A stretch of 64,000 nt of DNA from Methylobacterium sp. 77 (GTDB lineage Bacteria > Pseudomonadota > Alphaproteobacteria > Rhizobiales > Beijerinckiaceae). Positions 56,511 to 64,000 of the stretch are shown in pieces. The stretch is taken from contig NZ_KB910516.1 of the NCBI RefSeq assembly GCF_000372825.1, positions 4,282,011 through 4,346,010 on the forward strand, written 5' to 3'. A model generated the notes under the pieces. That model made no database searches. It was given only the letters and a program-made list of their open reading frames with translations, and had not been told where the DNA came from. The position numbers were made by a program, and so were the translations under genes. Numbering within the stretch: position 1 is the first letter of the stretch; every line of letters begins with the position of its first letter.

Positions 56511-57005
56511 TCAGAGCGCGCGGTCGAACTTCAACTCGCCCTTCTGGCTCTTGATCACCAGCTGTGATCCGACGAGGTCCCATTGGGCGGCTGTGCGCAG
56601 GGCGATGAAGAAATCCTGTTCGCTCGCGCCAGTACCCTTGTCGCAGGGCTTCTTCGTGAGAGCGAGGGGGCCGACCGCGAGGTGTTGCTCGCGTAAAGGG
56701 AAGGCCGTCGCCGCGAAAGTGTTGCAGCCACCGTAGCCGCGGGCGCGGTACTGTTTGTCGATGATGAAGCTCGGCCGGTCGGCTCCGTTGAAGGGTTTGC
56801 CGTTCAGGCTCACGGCAGTCCAGGTCGCGTCGAGGGGAAACATCTTTTCCTGGGCCTTGGAGGCTGGAACGTACTGCTTCTTCTCGGGCTTCTCGCGGTT
56901 GTCCTTGCCGAACCCAGTTACGTTATTTCCCTGCGCAGATGCGTCCGTCGACAGCATCCCTGCCGTCACGGCACAAGCCATCGCGGCGAACAGCATCGCT
57001 CTCAT
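56511..57005 (-). CDS. META-domain (HslJ-like) exported protein
   Basis: This 164-residue protein has a signal peptide (MLFAAMACAVTAGMLSTDAS-AQG), a basic spacer, and a META/HslJ-like domain. The domain includes WTAVSLNGKPFNGADRPSF, RARGYGGCNTFAATA and the paired cysteine in LTKKPCDKGTGASEQDF. The family occurs in outer-membrane or periplasmic stress proteins with no defined reaction. The ATG at 57005 follows GGAAGG; the longer upstream frame lacks signal character. Confidence 0.82.
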   Translation of the reverse strand: MRAMLFAAMACAVTAGMLSTDASAQGNNVTGFGKDNREKPEKKQYVPASKAQEKMFPLDATWTAVSLNGKPFNGADRPSFIIDKQYRARGYGGCNTFAATAFPLREQHLAVGPLALTKKPCDKGTGASEQDFFIALRTAAQWDLVGSQLVIKSQKGELKFDRAL

Positions 57006-57307
57006 CGTCAGGCCTTCCTTCGCCAACATCAATCGGGCTCGCATCGTCGTGCGTCTTGCCTCGGCTCCGAGGCGCGGCACCAGACCGCGCGGTACGCGCA
57101 AGGCTCCGCGTCAAAAACGAGCATCCGCCCTTCGGATAAGATTCCAGCACAAATATGGTCAAGACTGTCTAGCGCTGGTTTTCGTTGTCATCCCGCCCAA
57201 ACGACGATCCATGCGCGCTAGTCGTGAACTATCCCGATATCAGCCTCGTTAAAGCAGCTTAGACGCCGGTGCGCTTCGAGCACCCGTGAGCGGATGGAGA
57301 GATTCCT

Positions 57308-57628
57308 TTGGCGGGAATGGACGAGAGCGACCGTGACGGAGCGGGATTGAACACGATGAGCCCCGCTCAATCGAGGGCTGCGCGCGGGATGCTGGGATGG
57401 TCCGAGGCCGATCTTGCGGCGAAGGTAGGCTTGGCCGAGCAGGATGTAAAAGCCTTCGAGCACGGCACCGGCGATCCGCCCTCGGGTCAGATCGAGGCCC
57501 TGCGAAGTTCGCTCATGGCCGCTGGCATCGTCTTTCGCGAAGGCAGCGAGAGCGGCGTCAGTTTGCGCGCCAAGGGCGGCGACGAAGGCACGCGGCTCAG
57601 CTCGCTGACCACCGAGAACGATCACTGA
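57308..57628 (+). CDS. small XRE-family DNA-binding protein
   Basis: This protein of about 106 residues has an XRE helix-turn-helix (QSRAARGMLGWSEADLAAKV, then GLAEQDVKAFEHG) of the type common in alphaproteobacteria, with IEALRSSLMAAGIVFREG after it. The start is either TTG at 57308, with GGAGAG six bases upstream, or the ATG at 57317. It stands alone, facing the FAD oxidoreductase gene's end. Target genes are unknown. Confidence 0.75.
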   Translation: MAGMDESDRDGAGLNTMSPAQSRAARGMLGWSEADLAAKVGLAEQDVKAFEHGTGDPPSGQIEALRSSLMAAGIVFREGSESGVSLRAKGGDEGTRLSSLTTENDH

Positions 57629-57658
57629 AGTCTCGCCACGACCGCAGGGCCTGATATC

Positions 57659-58894
57659 TCAGGCGCCGCCACGCCCCATCGCGAGGGACTTCAGGTCGAA
57701 GGCCGGATCGGCGGCCTCGTCCGGTGTCGGCGACAGGCCGCGGGCGATGATCCGGCGGGCGGCCATATGCTCGGCCGCCGAATCCACCGTCTCGATCCCG
57801 GTGAGGTGAGATCCGCGATAGCGAAACACGGCAAAACCGCCAGCGGTTGGGCGGCGGACGGAGATATCGCTCGATACCGGCAATCCCACCATCTGCAATT
57901 TGTGACCGCCCTGATCGCTCCAGAACCAGGGAACGGCATCGTAGGGCGCGGCGTGTCCGGTCATACGGGCGGCGACACAGCGTCCCTGATCGATGGCGTT
58001 CTGGACGGATTCCACCCGCGCCGCACCATGGGCGGCAAAGCGTGTGGGAAACCGGGCACAATCACCGATTGCCGAAATGGATGGATCGGAGGTCAACAGC
58101 ACGGAATCGACGACGATGCCGTCCTCGACCCTGACACCCGCCTCGACTGCGAGTTCCTGGTTCGGGACTACCCCGATGCCGATCAGGACGAGGTCCGACG
58201 CGCATGTCGTGCCATCGGATAAGCGAAGCCCATCGACCCGACCGTCCCGTCCTTCGATGGCTGTGACGCCGCTGCCGAACAAGAAGCGGATGCCGGCTTT
58301 CTCATGCGCCTCTCGGAAGAAGGCACCAATCGGTTCGGACACGGCCCGCGCCATGGGACGATCGGCGGCCTCGATCACCGTGACGGAGAGGCCGCGCGCG
58401 GCGCAGATGCTGGCGAATTCGAGCCCGATGAAGCCTGCGCCCACGATCGTGATGTTCTGCGCCTCCCCGAGCGCCGCCTGGATCCGGTCGGCATCCACGA
58501 CCGAACGGAGCTGATAGACGCCTGTGAGGTCCGCGCCGGGCACCGGCAGGGGTCGGTTCCGCGATCCCGTCGCGAGGATGAGGTGATCGTAGGAGAAATC
58601 GCGGCCATCGCTCAGGCGAACATGCCGGGCCGCCCGATCGATGGAAACGGCGTGGACCGACGTCTCGCAAGCGATATGGTGGTCCACATAGAAAGCCGGC
58701 GCGCGGAGGAACAGGCCGGTCGCATCGACCTTGCCGGCGAGATAGGCCTTCGACAGCGGCGGGCGCTGATAGGGAAGGCTCGCCTCGTTGCCGATCATCG
58801 TCACGGCACCGATATAGCCCCCCTCTCGAAGGGAGACCGCCGCCTGAAAACCGGCCTGACCGGCTCCGACGATGACGATGCCGTCCTCGCTCAC
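57659..58894 (-). CDS. FAD-dependent ferredoxin-reductase-like oxidoreductase
   Basis: This 411-residue flavoprotein resembles NAD(P)H:ferredoxin/rubredoxin reductases of the BphA4/ThcD type. It has an N-terminal FAD site IVIVGAGQAGFQAA, ILATGSRNR, a second nucleotide site ITIVGAGFIGLEFASI, and SAIGDCARF before the C-terminal domain. It would pass electrons from NAD(P)H to a ferredoxin. The start is a GTG overlapping the LysR gene's stop (GTGA). No partner ferredoxin or oxygenase is nearby. Confidence 0.88.
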   Translation of the reverse strand: MSEDGIVIVGAGQAGFQAAVSLREGGYIGAVTMIGNEASLPYQRPPLSKAYLAGKVDATGLFLRAPAFYVDHHIACETSVHAVSIDRAARHVRLSDGRDFSYDHLILATGSRNRPLPVPGADLTGVYQLRSVVDADRIQAALGEAQNITIVGAGFIGLEFASICAARGLSVTVIEAADRPMARAVSEPIGAFFREAHEKAGIRFLFGSGVTAIEGRDGRVDGLRLSDGTTCASDLVLIGIGVVPNQELAVEAGVRVEDGIVVDSVLLTSDPSISAIGDCARFPTRFAAHGAARVESVQNAIDQGRCVAARMTGHAAPYDAVPWFWSDQGGHKLQMVGLPVSSDISVRRPTAGGFAVFRYRGSHLTGIETVDSAAEHMAARRIIARGLSPTPDEAADPAFDLKSLAMGRGGA

Positions 58895-59847
58895 GCCTCG
58901 AACTCCGCAGTGATCGAGCTGATCGCCGATTTCAGGGCCAGGCGGGGCAGCCTGCGTCCGCCCTCCTTCACCGTGTAGTCCCAGAACGCCGCCGCAGCCG
59001 GTCCGAGGACCTTGTCGGCGCGGCGGACCACGTACCAGTCGCGGCGGATCGGCAGCCCCTGCACGTCGAGAAGGGTCAGGCGCCCGCTTTCGATTTCGGC
59101 CGCCACCGTGTGGCCGGAGATCAGGGCGATGCCGAGCCCGGCCATCACCGCCTGCTTGATCGTTTCGTTCGAACCGGAATCGATGCCGAGCTTGGCGCGC
59201 CGGATCATGATGCCCGACATGAACTCCTCGAACACGGTGCGCGTGCCGGACCCTTCCTCGCGCACCAGGAAAGACTCCTCGACCAGATCCGCCCGCGTGA
59301 GATCGGTGCGCCCGCTGAGGTGGTGGCCGGGAGCCGCGATGATCACGAGCGGATGCGCGCCGAACATCTCCGCCTCGATGGCGAAGTCGCGAGGGGGACG
59401 CCCCATGATCGCGAAGTCGATCTCGTAGTTGCGCAGGGACTCGACCATGCCGCCGCGATTGCCGACCGAGAGGTTGATCTCCACTGCGGGATAGCGGCTG
59501 ACGAAGCCGGCGATGATCTGAGGCGTGAAGTATTTGGCTGTGGACACCACGCCCATGGCGACCCGGCCGCCGCTGCCGCCCTTGAGGGTTTGGAGCCTGT
59601 CGGCGCAGGTTTCGAGCACCGTATTGATGCTGTCGATCGCCCAGAGCATCTCTCGCCCGGCATCGGTCGGCTTGAGACCGGTCGGCGTTCGGTCGAACAG
59701 CAGCAGCCCCGCCTCCTCCTCCAATTGGCGGATGCGCGCGTAAAGCGCCGCCGAGGTGACGTTGAGTTCCTGGGCCGCGCGGGTCATCGTCCCGAGACGG
59801 GCAACAGCTGCGACGGCCTGGAGTTGCTTGAGCGAGAGGTTGCGCAT
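58891..59847 (-). CDS. CbbR/QscR-type LysR regulator
   Basis: This 318-residue LysR-type regulator begins MRNLSLKQLQAVAAVARLGT with the helix-turn-helix through AAQELNVTSAALYARIRQLE. Its effector domain (from about 90) matches CbbR-like proteins, e.g. VAMGVVSTAKYFTPQIIAGF and GMVESLRNYEIDFAIMGRPP. CbbR controls Calvin-cycle genes and the homologue QscR controls serine-cycle genes in methylotrophs. It is divergent from fbp-prk-rpe-cbbY, so control of that operon is very likely; RuBP is a known type of co-effector. Confidence 0.88.
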   Translation of the reverse strand: MRNLSLKQLQAVAAVARLGTMTRAAQELNVTSAALYARIRQLEEEAGLLLFDRTPTGLKPTDAGREMLWAIDSINTVLETCADRLQTLKGGSGGRVAMGVVSTAKYFTPQIIAGFVSRYPAVEINLSVGNRGGMVESLRNYEIDFAIMGRPPRDFAIEAEMFGAHPLVIIAAPGHHLSGRTDLTRADLVEESFLVREEGSGTRTVFEEFMSGIMIRRAKLGIDSGSNETIKQAVMAGLGIALISGHTVAAEIESGRLTLLDVQGLPIRRDWYVVRRADKVLGPAAAAFWDYTVKEGGRRLPRLALKSAISSITAEFEA

Positions 59848-59858
59848 TCGGCGTTTTT

Positions 59859-59893
59859 AGTTTTTTTGGAACCGCCCGCAAGTTTTTTCAGAA
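59859..59893. promoter_or_regulatory. tandem repeat in the LysR-fbp divergent region
   Basis: AGTTTTTTTGGAA (59859-59871) and AGTTTTTTCAGAA (59881-59893) are spaced exactly 22 bp apart, two helical turns. They lie just upstream of the LysR gene and opposite fbp. Such in-phase repeats are typical of LysR-protein sites or bendable T-tracts. Confidence 0.45.
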
Positions 59894-60051
59894 TTCCTTC
59901 TTTGCACGGGGATTGCCCGTCTGGTGCTCTGGTTGATCGCAGGGGTATCGTGCAAAGGGCGGCGTCTGGGTGAGGAAGTCCTGAATCCTGCGCCAGAACG
60001 GATTATGAGCAGCCGGATTCTCCGGTAGGTCGTTGAAGAGGACGTGAGCCG

Positions 60052-61113
60052 ATGTCGATGGGGTCGCTGGAGATCGGGTCTCGCCTCGATGCATGCCTCG
60101 CACAGGCCGTAGCCGCCGATCCGGCCTTGGCCGATGTGGCCGCCGTCATCGCGGCCTGTGCCGAAGCGGCGGTCGATGTGAGCGAGGTCATCGGGCGTGG
60201 CGCCCTCGGCGGCGGCGATCTGGCCGCCCAGGGCGAACAGAACAGCGACGGCGACGTCCAGAAGGCCCTCGACGTATTGGCGCATGAACGCTTCACCGAG
60301 GCGCTGCGTGGCGCTCCGGTGGCGGAGGTCGCCTCCGAGGAGGCCGAGGGCGTCATGCTCCTCAATGCGGGCGCTCCGCTGGCCGTCGCCATCGATCCGC
60401 TCGACGGTTCGTCCAACATCGGCGTGAATATGGCGGTGGGCTCGATCTTCGGCATCCGCCCCGTCGGCGCGACACCCGAGAATCCGCTCGGTTCGTTCAC
60501 GAGCCCGGGCACGGCGCAACTCGCTGCCGGTTTCGTCACCTACGGACCCGCGACCTCCCTGGTGATCACCCTGGGCTTCGGCACGCAGATCTACACGCTC
60601 GACAGGGCCGAGCGCGTCTTCCGCCTTACCAGCCCTCGAGTCGAGGTGGTGGCCACGGCCAAGGAATACGCCATCAACGCGTCCAATGCCCGACACTGGG
60701 ACACGCCCGTGAAGGCCTATATCGAGGATTGCCTCGCCGGTTCGGATGGTCCGCTGGACAAGGACTTCAACATGCGCTGGCTCGGTTCGCTGGTGGCCGA
60801 CGCACAGCGGGTCCTCATGCGCGGCGGCGTGTTCCTGTATCCCGGCGATAATCGGAAAGGCTACGCGCAAGGGCGGCTGCGGCTGCTCTACGAGGCTGCG
60901 CCCATCGCGATGTTGATGGAGCAGGCCGGTGCCGCCGCCACCGACGGCGCCGCCCGCATCCTCGATATCAGCGCCACGGGCATTCACGAGCGCGTGCCCC
61001 TCGTCTTCGGATCGACCGAAGAGGTGGCCAGCGTCGCCAAATATTACGGCGGCCGCAATCCCGCCGCCGGCCGCTCGCCCCTGTTCGGCCAGCGCGGCCT
61101 GATGCGCGGCTGA
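60052..61113 (+). CDS. fbp: class I fructose-1,6-bisphosphatase
   Basis: Fbp makes fructose 6-phosphate for gluconeogenesis and Calvin-type regeneration. The 353-residue enzyme shows the metal sites ASEEAEG (95-101) and DPLDGSSNIGVN (115-126), then FNMRWLGSLVADAQRVLMRG and YPGDNRKGYAQGRLRLLYEA. These are the CbbF-type features. GAGG precedes the ATG. It leads an operon with phosphoribulokinase 34 bp downstream. Confidence 0.96.
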   Translation: MSMGSLEIGSRLDACLAQAVAADPALADVAAVIAACAEAAVDVSEVIGRGALGGGDLAAQGEQNSDGDVQKALDVLAHERFTEALRGAPVAEVASEEAEGVMLLNAGAPLAVAIDPLDGSSNIGVNMAVGSIFGIRPVGATPENPLGSFTSPGTAQLAAGFVTYGPATSLVITLGFGTQIYTLDRAERVFRLTSPRVEVVATAKEYAINASNARHWDTPVKAYIEDCLAGSDGPLDKDFNMRWLGSLVADAQRVLMRGGVFLYPGDNRKGYAQGRLRLLYEAAPIAMLMEQAGAAATDGAARILDISATGIHERVPLVFGSTEEVASVAKYYGGRNPAAGRSPLFGQRGLMRG

Positions 61114-61147
61114 TCGGGCACAGGCTGAAACCGGTCGGGCATCGTTC

Positions 61148-62008
61148 ATGTCGGCGCGTCACCCCATCATCTCGGTTACCGGCTCGTCCGGTGCCGGCAC
61201 GACGTCCGTGCGCAACACGTTCGAGCAGATCTTCCGCCGCGAAGATGTGAGCGCGGTCTATATCGAGGGCGACGCGTTTCACGCCCTCGATCGCAATGCC
61301 ATGCGCATGGCGATGGCGGAGGAGCCGACGCTCAGCCATTTCGCACCCCGCGCCAACCTCCTGCCCGAACTGGAGGAGGTGTTCCGCACCTATGGCGAAT
61401 CCGGTGTCGGGCGGACGCGGCACTACGTCCACGATGCCGCCGATGCGCAGGCTTATGCGGCCGAGCCGGGCACCTTCACCGCCTGGGAGGACTTCCCGCC
61501 GGGCTCGGACCTGTTGTTCTACGAGGGCCTTCACGGCTGCGTCGTCGACGACAATGTCGACATGGCCCGCTATGCCGACCTCAAGATCGGCGTCGTGCCG
61601 GTGATCAACCTCGAATGGATCCAGAAGCTGCACCGGGACCGGTCGTTTCGCGGTTATTCCACCGAGGCCGTCACCGACGTGATCCTGCGGCGGATGCCGG
61701 ATTACGTGCAGACGATCTGCCCGCAATTCACCTGGACCGATATCAACTTCCAGCGCGTGCCCACGGTGGACACCTCCAACCCCTTCATTGCCCGCTGGAT
61801 TCCCACCGCCGACGAATCGATGGTGGTGATCCGCTTCAAGGACCCGAAGGGCATCGATTTCTCCTACCTGATCTCGATGATCCAGGGCTCCTTCATGAGC
61901 CGCGCGAACTCCATCGTGATTCCCGGCGGCAAGCTCGATATCGCGATGCAGCTCATCCTGACGCCGATCATCATGCAGCTGGTGGAGCGCAAGCGCCGGC
62001 TCGCGTGA
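61148..62008 (+). CDS. prkB: phosphoribulokinase
   Basis: Phosphoribulokinase makes ribulose 1,5-bisphosphate from ribulose 5-phosphate and ATP. The 286-residue enzyme is the short bacterial type: P-loop [14 protein letters not shown] (residues 10-23), the segment [32 protein letters not shown] and [14 protein letters not shown] near the end. No RuBisCO gene is in the window. In Methylobacterium, prk is known to act through RuBP as a regulatory metabolite. It is between fbp and rpe. Confidence 0.96.
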   Translation: MSARHPIISVTGSSGAGTTSVRNTFEQIFRREDVSAVYIEGDAFHALDRNAMRMAMAEEPTLSHFAPRANLLPELEEVFRTYGESGVGRTRHYVHDAADAQAYAAEPGTFTAWEDFPPGSDLLFYEGLHGCVVDDNVDMARYADLKIGVVPVINLEWIQKLHRDRSFRGYSTEAVTDVILRRMPDYVQTICPQFTWTDINFQRVPTVDTSNPFIARWIPTADESMVVIRFKDPKGIDFSYLISMIQGSFMSRANSIVIPGGKLDIAMQLILTPIIMQLVERKRRLA

Positions 62009-62073
62009 GCGAGACGGAAGTCCGGGTTCCGGCGCACGGCCCGGACGGGCAAACCTGTAACGAGATATCCTGG

Positions 62074-62760
62074 ATGACGACGCGCATGACCGGCCCCATC
62101 ATCTCCCCGTCGATCCTCTCGGCCGATTTCGCCAATCTGGGCGCTGAGGTGCGCGCGATATCCGAGGCGGGGGCGGACTGGATCCATCTCGACGTGATGG
62201 ACGGGCATTTCGTCCCCAACATCACTTTCGGTCCCGACGTGGTGAAGGCCCTGCGGCCGCACAGCGCCAAGGTGTTCGACGTGCACCTGATGATCGCGCC
62301 CGCCGACCCCTATCTCGCGGCCTTCGCCGAGGCGGGGGCGGATGCGATCTCGGTTCATGTGGAGGCCGGCCCGCATATTCACCGCTCGCTCCAGACCATC
62401 CTGAACCTCGGCAAGCGCGCCGGCATCGCCCTCAACCCCGGCACGCCGGCCAGCGCCATCGAGCCGTTGATCGACATGGTCGATCTCGTCCTGGTGATGA
62501 CGGTGAATCCCGGCTTCGGCGGCCAGAGCTTCATCCCCTCGACGCTGGAGACCATCGCCCGGATCAAGGCGATGAGTGCCGGCCGCGACATCGACATCGA
62601 GGTGGATGGCGGCATCACGCCCGAGAATGTGGGCTTGGCCGCCGCCGCCGGAGCCAACGCATTCGTGGCGGGGAGCGCCGTGTTCAAGGGTGGACCGTCC
62701 GGATATGCCGAGCGCATCGCCGCGATCCGAGCGGGCGCCGGCGGCACCGTCGCATGCTGA
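62074..62760 (+). CDS. rpe: ribulose-phosphate 3-epimerase
   Basis: Rpe interconverts ribulose 5-phosphate and xylulose 5-phosphate. The 228-residue TIM-barrel enzyme has the metal and acid-base motifs [39 protein letters not shown] and [13 protein letters not shown]. Starts at 62074 or 62086 ([14 protein letters not shown]) are both reasonable; the first is used. Its last seven bases overlap the cbbY start. In this operon it would balance pentose phosphates feeding phosphoribulokinase. Confidence 0.96.
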   Translation: MTTRMTGPIISPSILSADFANLGAEVRAISEAGADWIHLDVMDGHFVPNITFGPDVVKALRPHSAKVFDVHLMIAPADPYLAAFAEAGADAISVHVEAGPHIHRSLQTILNLGKRAGIALNPGTPASAIEPLIDMVDLVLVMTVNPGFGGQSFIPSTLETIARIKAMSAGRDIDIEVDGGITPENVGLAAAAGANAFVAGSAVFKGGPSGYAERIAAIRAGAGGTVAC

Positions 62761-63503
62761 AGGCGCTGATCTTCGACGTCGACGGGACGCTGGCCGAGAC
62801 CGAGGACCTGCACCGGCAGGGGTTCAACCGCGCCTTCGCCGAGATGGGGCTCAACTGGCACTGGTCGCCGGAGCTTTACGCCGATCTCCTCACCGTGATG
62901 GGCGGCAAGGAGCGGCTCGCGCATTACGTGCGGACCGAGCATGGCGAGCCGGATGCGGAGCGGCGCGCGCAGATGGGCGAGATCCACGACCGCAAGACCC
63001 GAATCTACGGCGATCTCGTCACGCAGGGGGCGCTCGAACTCAGGCCCGGCATCGCCCGTCTCATCGCGGAGGCCAGGAGTTCCGGTCTGCGTCTCGCGGT
63101 GGCCAGCACCACCAGCCGGCCCAACGTCGATACCCTCATCGCCGTCAACTTCCCCGATGGCAGCCCGTTCGACGTCATCGCCTGCGGTGACGAGGCCGAG
63201 CGCAAGAAGCCGCATCCGGACGTGTTCCTCCTCGCTCTGGCGCGCCTCGGCGTGAGCCCGAGCGAGGCCGTCGCGTTCGAGGATTCGGCCGCCGGCATCC
63301 GCTCGGCGCTCGATGCCGGATTGCCCGTCATCGCGACGCGCAGCCGCTATACCGGCGGCCAGAGCCTGGACGGCGCATTCTCGGCTTTGTCCGATCTCGG
63401 CGAGCCGGGAGCGCCGCACGGCCATCTCGCCGGGCTGACATGGCCGGGCGGTCTCGTCACCGTGGCGGCGCTGACGGCCTGGCACGACCGGATGACGGGC
63501 TGA
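62754..63503 (+). CDS. cbbY: CbbY-type HAD phosphatase
   Basis: This 249-residue HAD hydrolase matches CbbY, a phosphatase that removes the RuBisCO inhibitor xylulose 1,5-bisphosphate, with nucleophile Asp8 and Asp10 in [42 protein letters not shown] and [16 protein letters not shown] complete the motifs. It starts inside rpe (seven-base overlap) so is co-translated. Without RuBisCO in sight, its substrate may be another sugar bisphosphate; a phosphoglycolate phosphatase is an alternative. Confidence 0.88.
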   Translation: MLKALIFDVDGTLAETEDLHRQGFNRAFAEMGLNWHWSPELYADLLTVMGGKERLAHYVRTEHGEPDAERRAQMGEIHDRKTRIYGDLVTQGALELRPGIARLIAEARSSGLRLAVASTTSRPNVDTLIAVNFPDGSPFDVIACGDEAERKKPHPDVFLLALARLGVSPSEAVAFEDSAAGIRSALDAGLPVIATRSRYTGGQSLDGAFSALSDLGEPGAPHGHLAGLTWPGGLVTVAALTAWHDRMTG

Positions 63504-63615
63504 CCCCTTTCGCCGGTCGGGGAAACAGCGTCGAGCCGGCGACGATCCCGAGGCAGGCGGTGAGCGCCAGCCGCCACCAGGGCCGTCCGGGGTCGTCATG
63601 TCCCGTGCCTGCCAT
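63457..63615 (-). CDS. possible 52-residue membrane peptide
   Basis: A minus-strand ATG preceded by AGGGA at about nine bases opens a 52-residue frame: polar start (MAGTGHDDPGRPWWR), a membrane helix (LALTACLGIVAGSTLF), then a basic, Pro/Ser-rich end. Its last part overlaps the end of cbbY on the other strand. The helix and start site look natural but no family is recognised. Confidence 0.4.
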   Translation of the reverse strand: MAGTGHDDPGRPWWRLALTACLGIVAGSTLFPRPAKGVSPSSGRARPSAPPR

Positions 63616-63779
63616 CGCGTCGGTCCCTTTCGAGGCCGGAAAAACCTCGCTCCGTCAACGCCGGGGCCTCCCGTGCGTTGCCTCCATGAGCGGACCCGGC
63701 CTATAACCCGGCCCCATCCCGCTGCGGCGACGCATGCGCGCACTTCCGCTTCACCTCCGACACGACCCAAGGTCACGCC

Positions 63780-64000
63780 ATGGCCGGCCATTCCCAGTTC
63801 AAGAACATCATGCACCGCAAGGGCCGCGTCGACGCGGTCCGCTCCAAGCTCTTCGGCAAGCTCGCCCGCGAGATCACGGTGGCGGCCAAGCTCGGCATGC
63901 CCGACCCGGCGATGAACGCGCGTCTCCGCGCCGCCATCATCGCGGCGCGGGCCGAGAACGTGCCCAAGGACAATATCGAGCGCGCCATCAAGAAGGCCTC
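63780..64000 (+). CDS. YebC/PmpR-family protein, 5' part only
   Basis: The window ends inside this gene after about 73 codons; the family is about 250 residues. The start [20 protein letters not shown] and ITVAAKLG, NPxAR-like [12 protein letters not shown] and [16 protein letters not shown] are the classic YebC N-terminus. The family was annotated as a DNA-binding regulator and some members act in translation of proline stretches. In many proteobacteria it precedes ruvC; that cannot be checked here. Confidence 0.95.
   Translation, partial: MAGHSQFKNIMHRKGRVDAVRSKLFGKLAREITVAAKLGMPDPAMNARLRAAIIAARAENVPKDNIERAIKKA

Noticed and set aside
57006..57307. Gap between the META-domain gene and the XRE gene
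   Set aside because: Frames here are extensions or shadows of the flanking genes; no separate gene or RNA motif was seen.

Overview
The window is high-GC DNA of the kind found in Methylobacterium/Methylorubrum or a close relative (Alphaproteobacteria, Hyphomicrobiales). Evidence for this is a quinoprotein (PQQ) relay gene set, an oxalate/formate-type antiporter, phosphoribulokinase with no RuBisCO in view, a long-linker alphaproteobacterial FtsZ, a NepR-family protein, and consistently GC-rich third codon positions. It reads as ordinary chromosome. I saw no insertion sequence, integrase, phage gene, CRISPR array, rRNA or tRNA.

Layout. 1-7024: an Rmf-like small protein, the Ada alkylation-damage protein, an OxlT-type transporter, a chemoreceptor and panB. 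7368-11029 (minus): a five-gene periplasmic redox module (zinc metallohydrolase, SoxYZ-like carrier, rhodanese-like Cys/Trp-motif protein, thioredoxin, CcdA-like membrane protein) facing a TetR regulator. 11816-13529: a COG0523 GTPase behind a probable Zur box, then two tandem paralogous secreted Cys-rich peptides. 13742-28547: the distal half of the division/cell-wall cluster (ftsW-murG-murC-murB-ddl-ftsQ-ftsA-ftsZ), then lpxC, bamD and recN. A toxin-antitoxin pair with a frameshifted toxin sits between murC and murB. 28648-35027: a NepR-like protein, a small hypothetical and pstSCAB-phoU-phoB behind a three-repeat PHO box. 35102-40909: one very large DUF4011/SF1 helicase/Vsr-like nuclease/DUF3320 protein.

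41216-55925: a DUF3649/PepSY/DUF3325 trio associated with iron uptake, an M20 peptidase, an MscS channel, an MHS transporter, typA, an acyl-CoA synthetase, three tiny acidic proteins, a DUF2254 membrane protein and cysK. 56205-57628: small genes including a META-domain protein and an XRE regulator. 57659-63503: a CbbR/QscR-type LysR gene overlapping an FAD oxidoreductase gene, divergent from fbp-prk-rpe-cbbY. The window ends inside a YebC-family gene.

The candidates most worth following are the large helicase-nuclease (a plausible single-gene phage-defence protein), the redox relay module without a dehydrogenase beside it, the Calvin-cycle operon without RuBisCO, the broken toxin inside the division cluster, and the tandem Cys-rich peptides. 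All calls come from reading the sequence. No database search was run.
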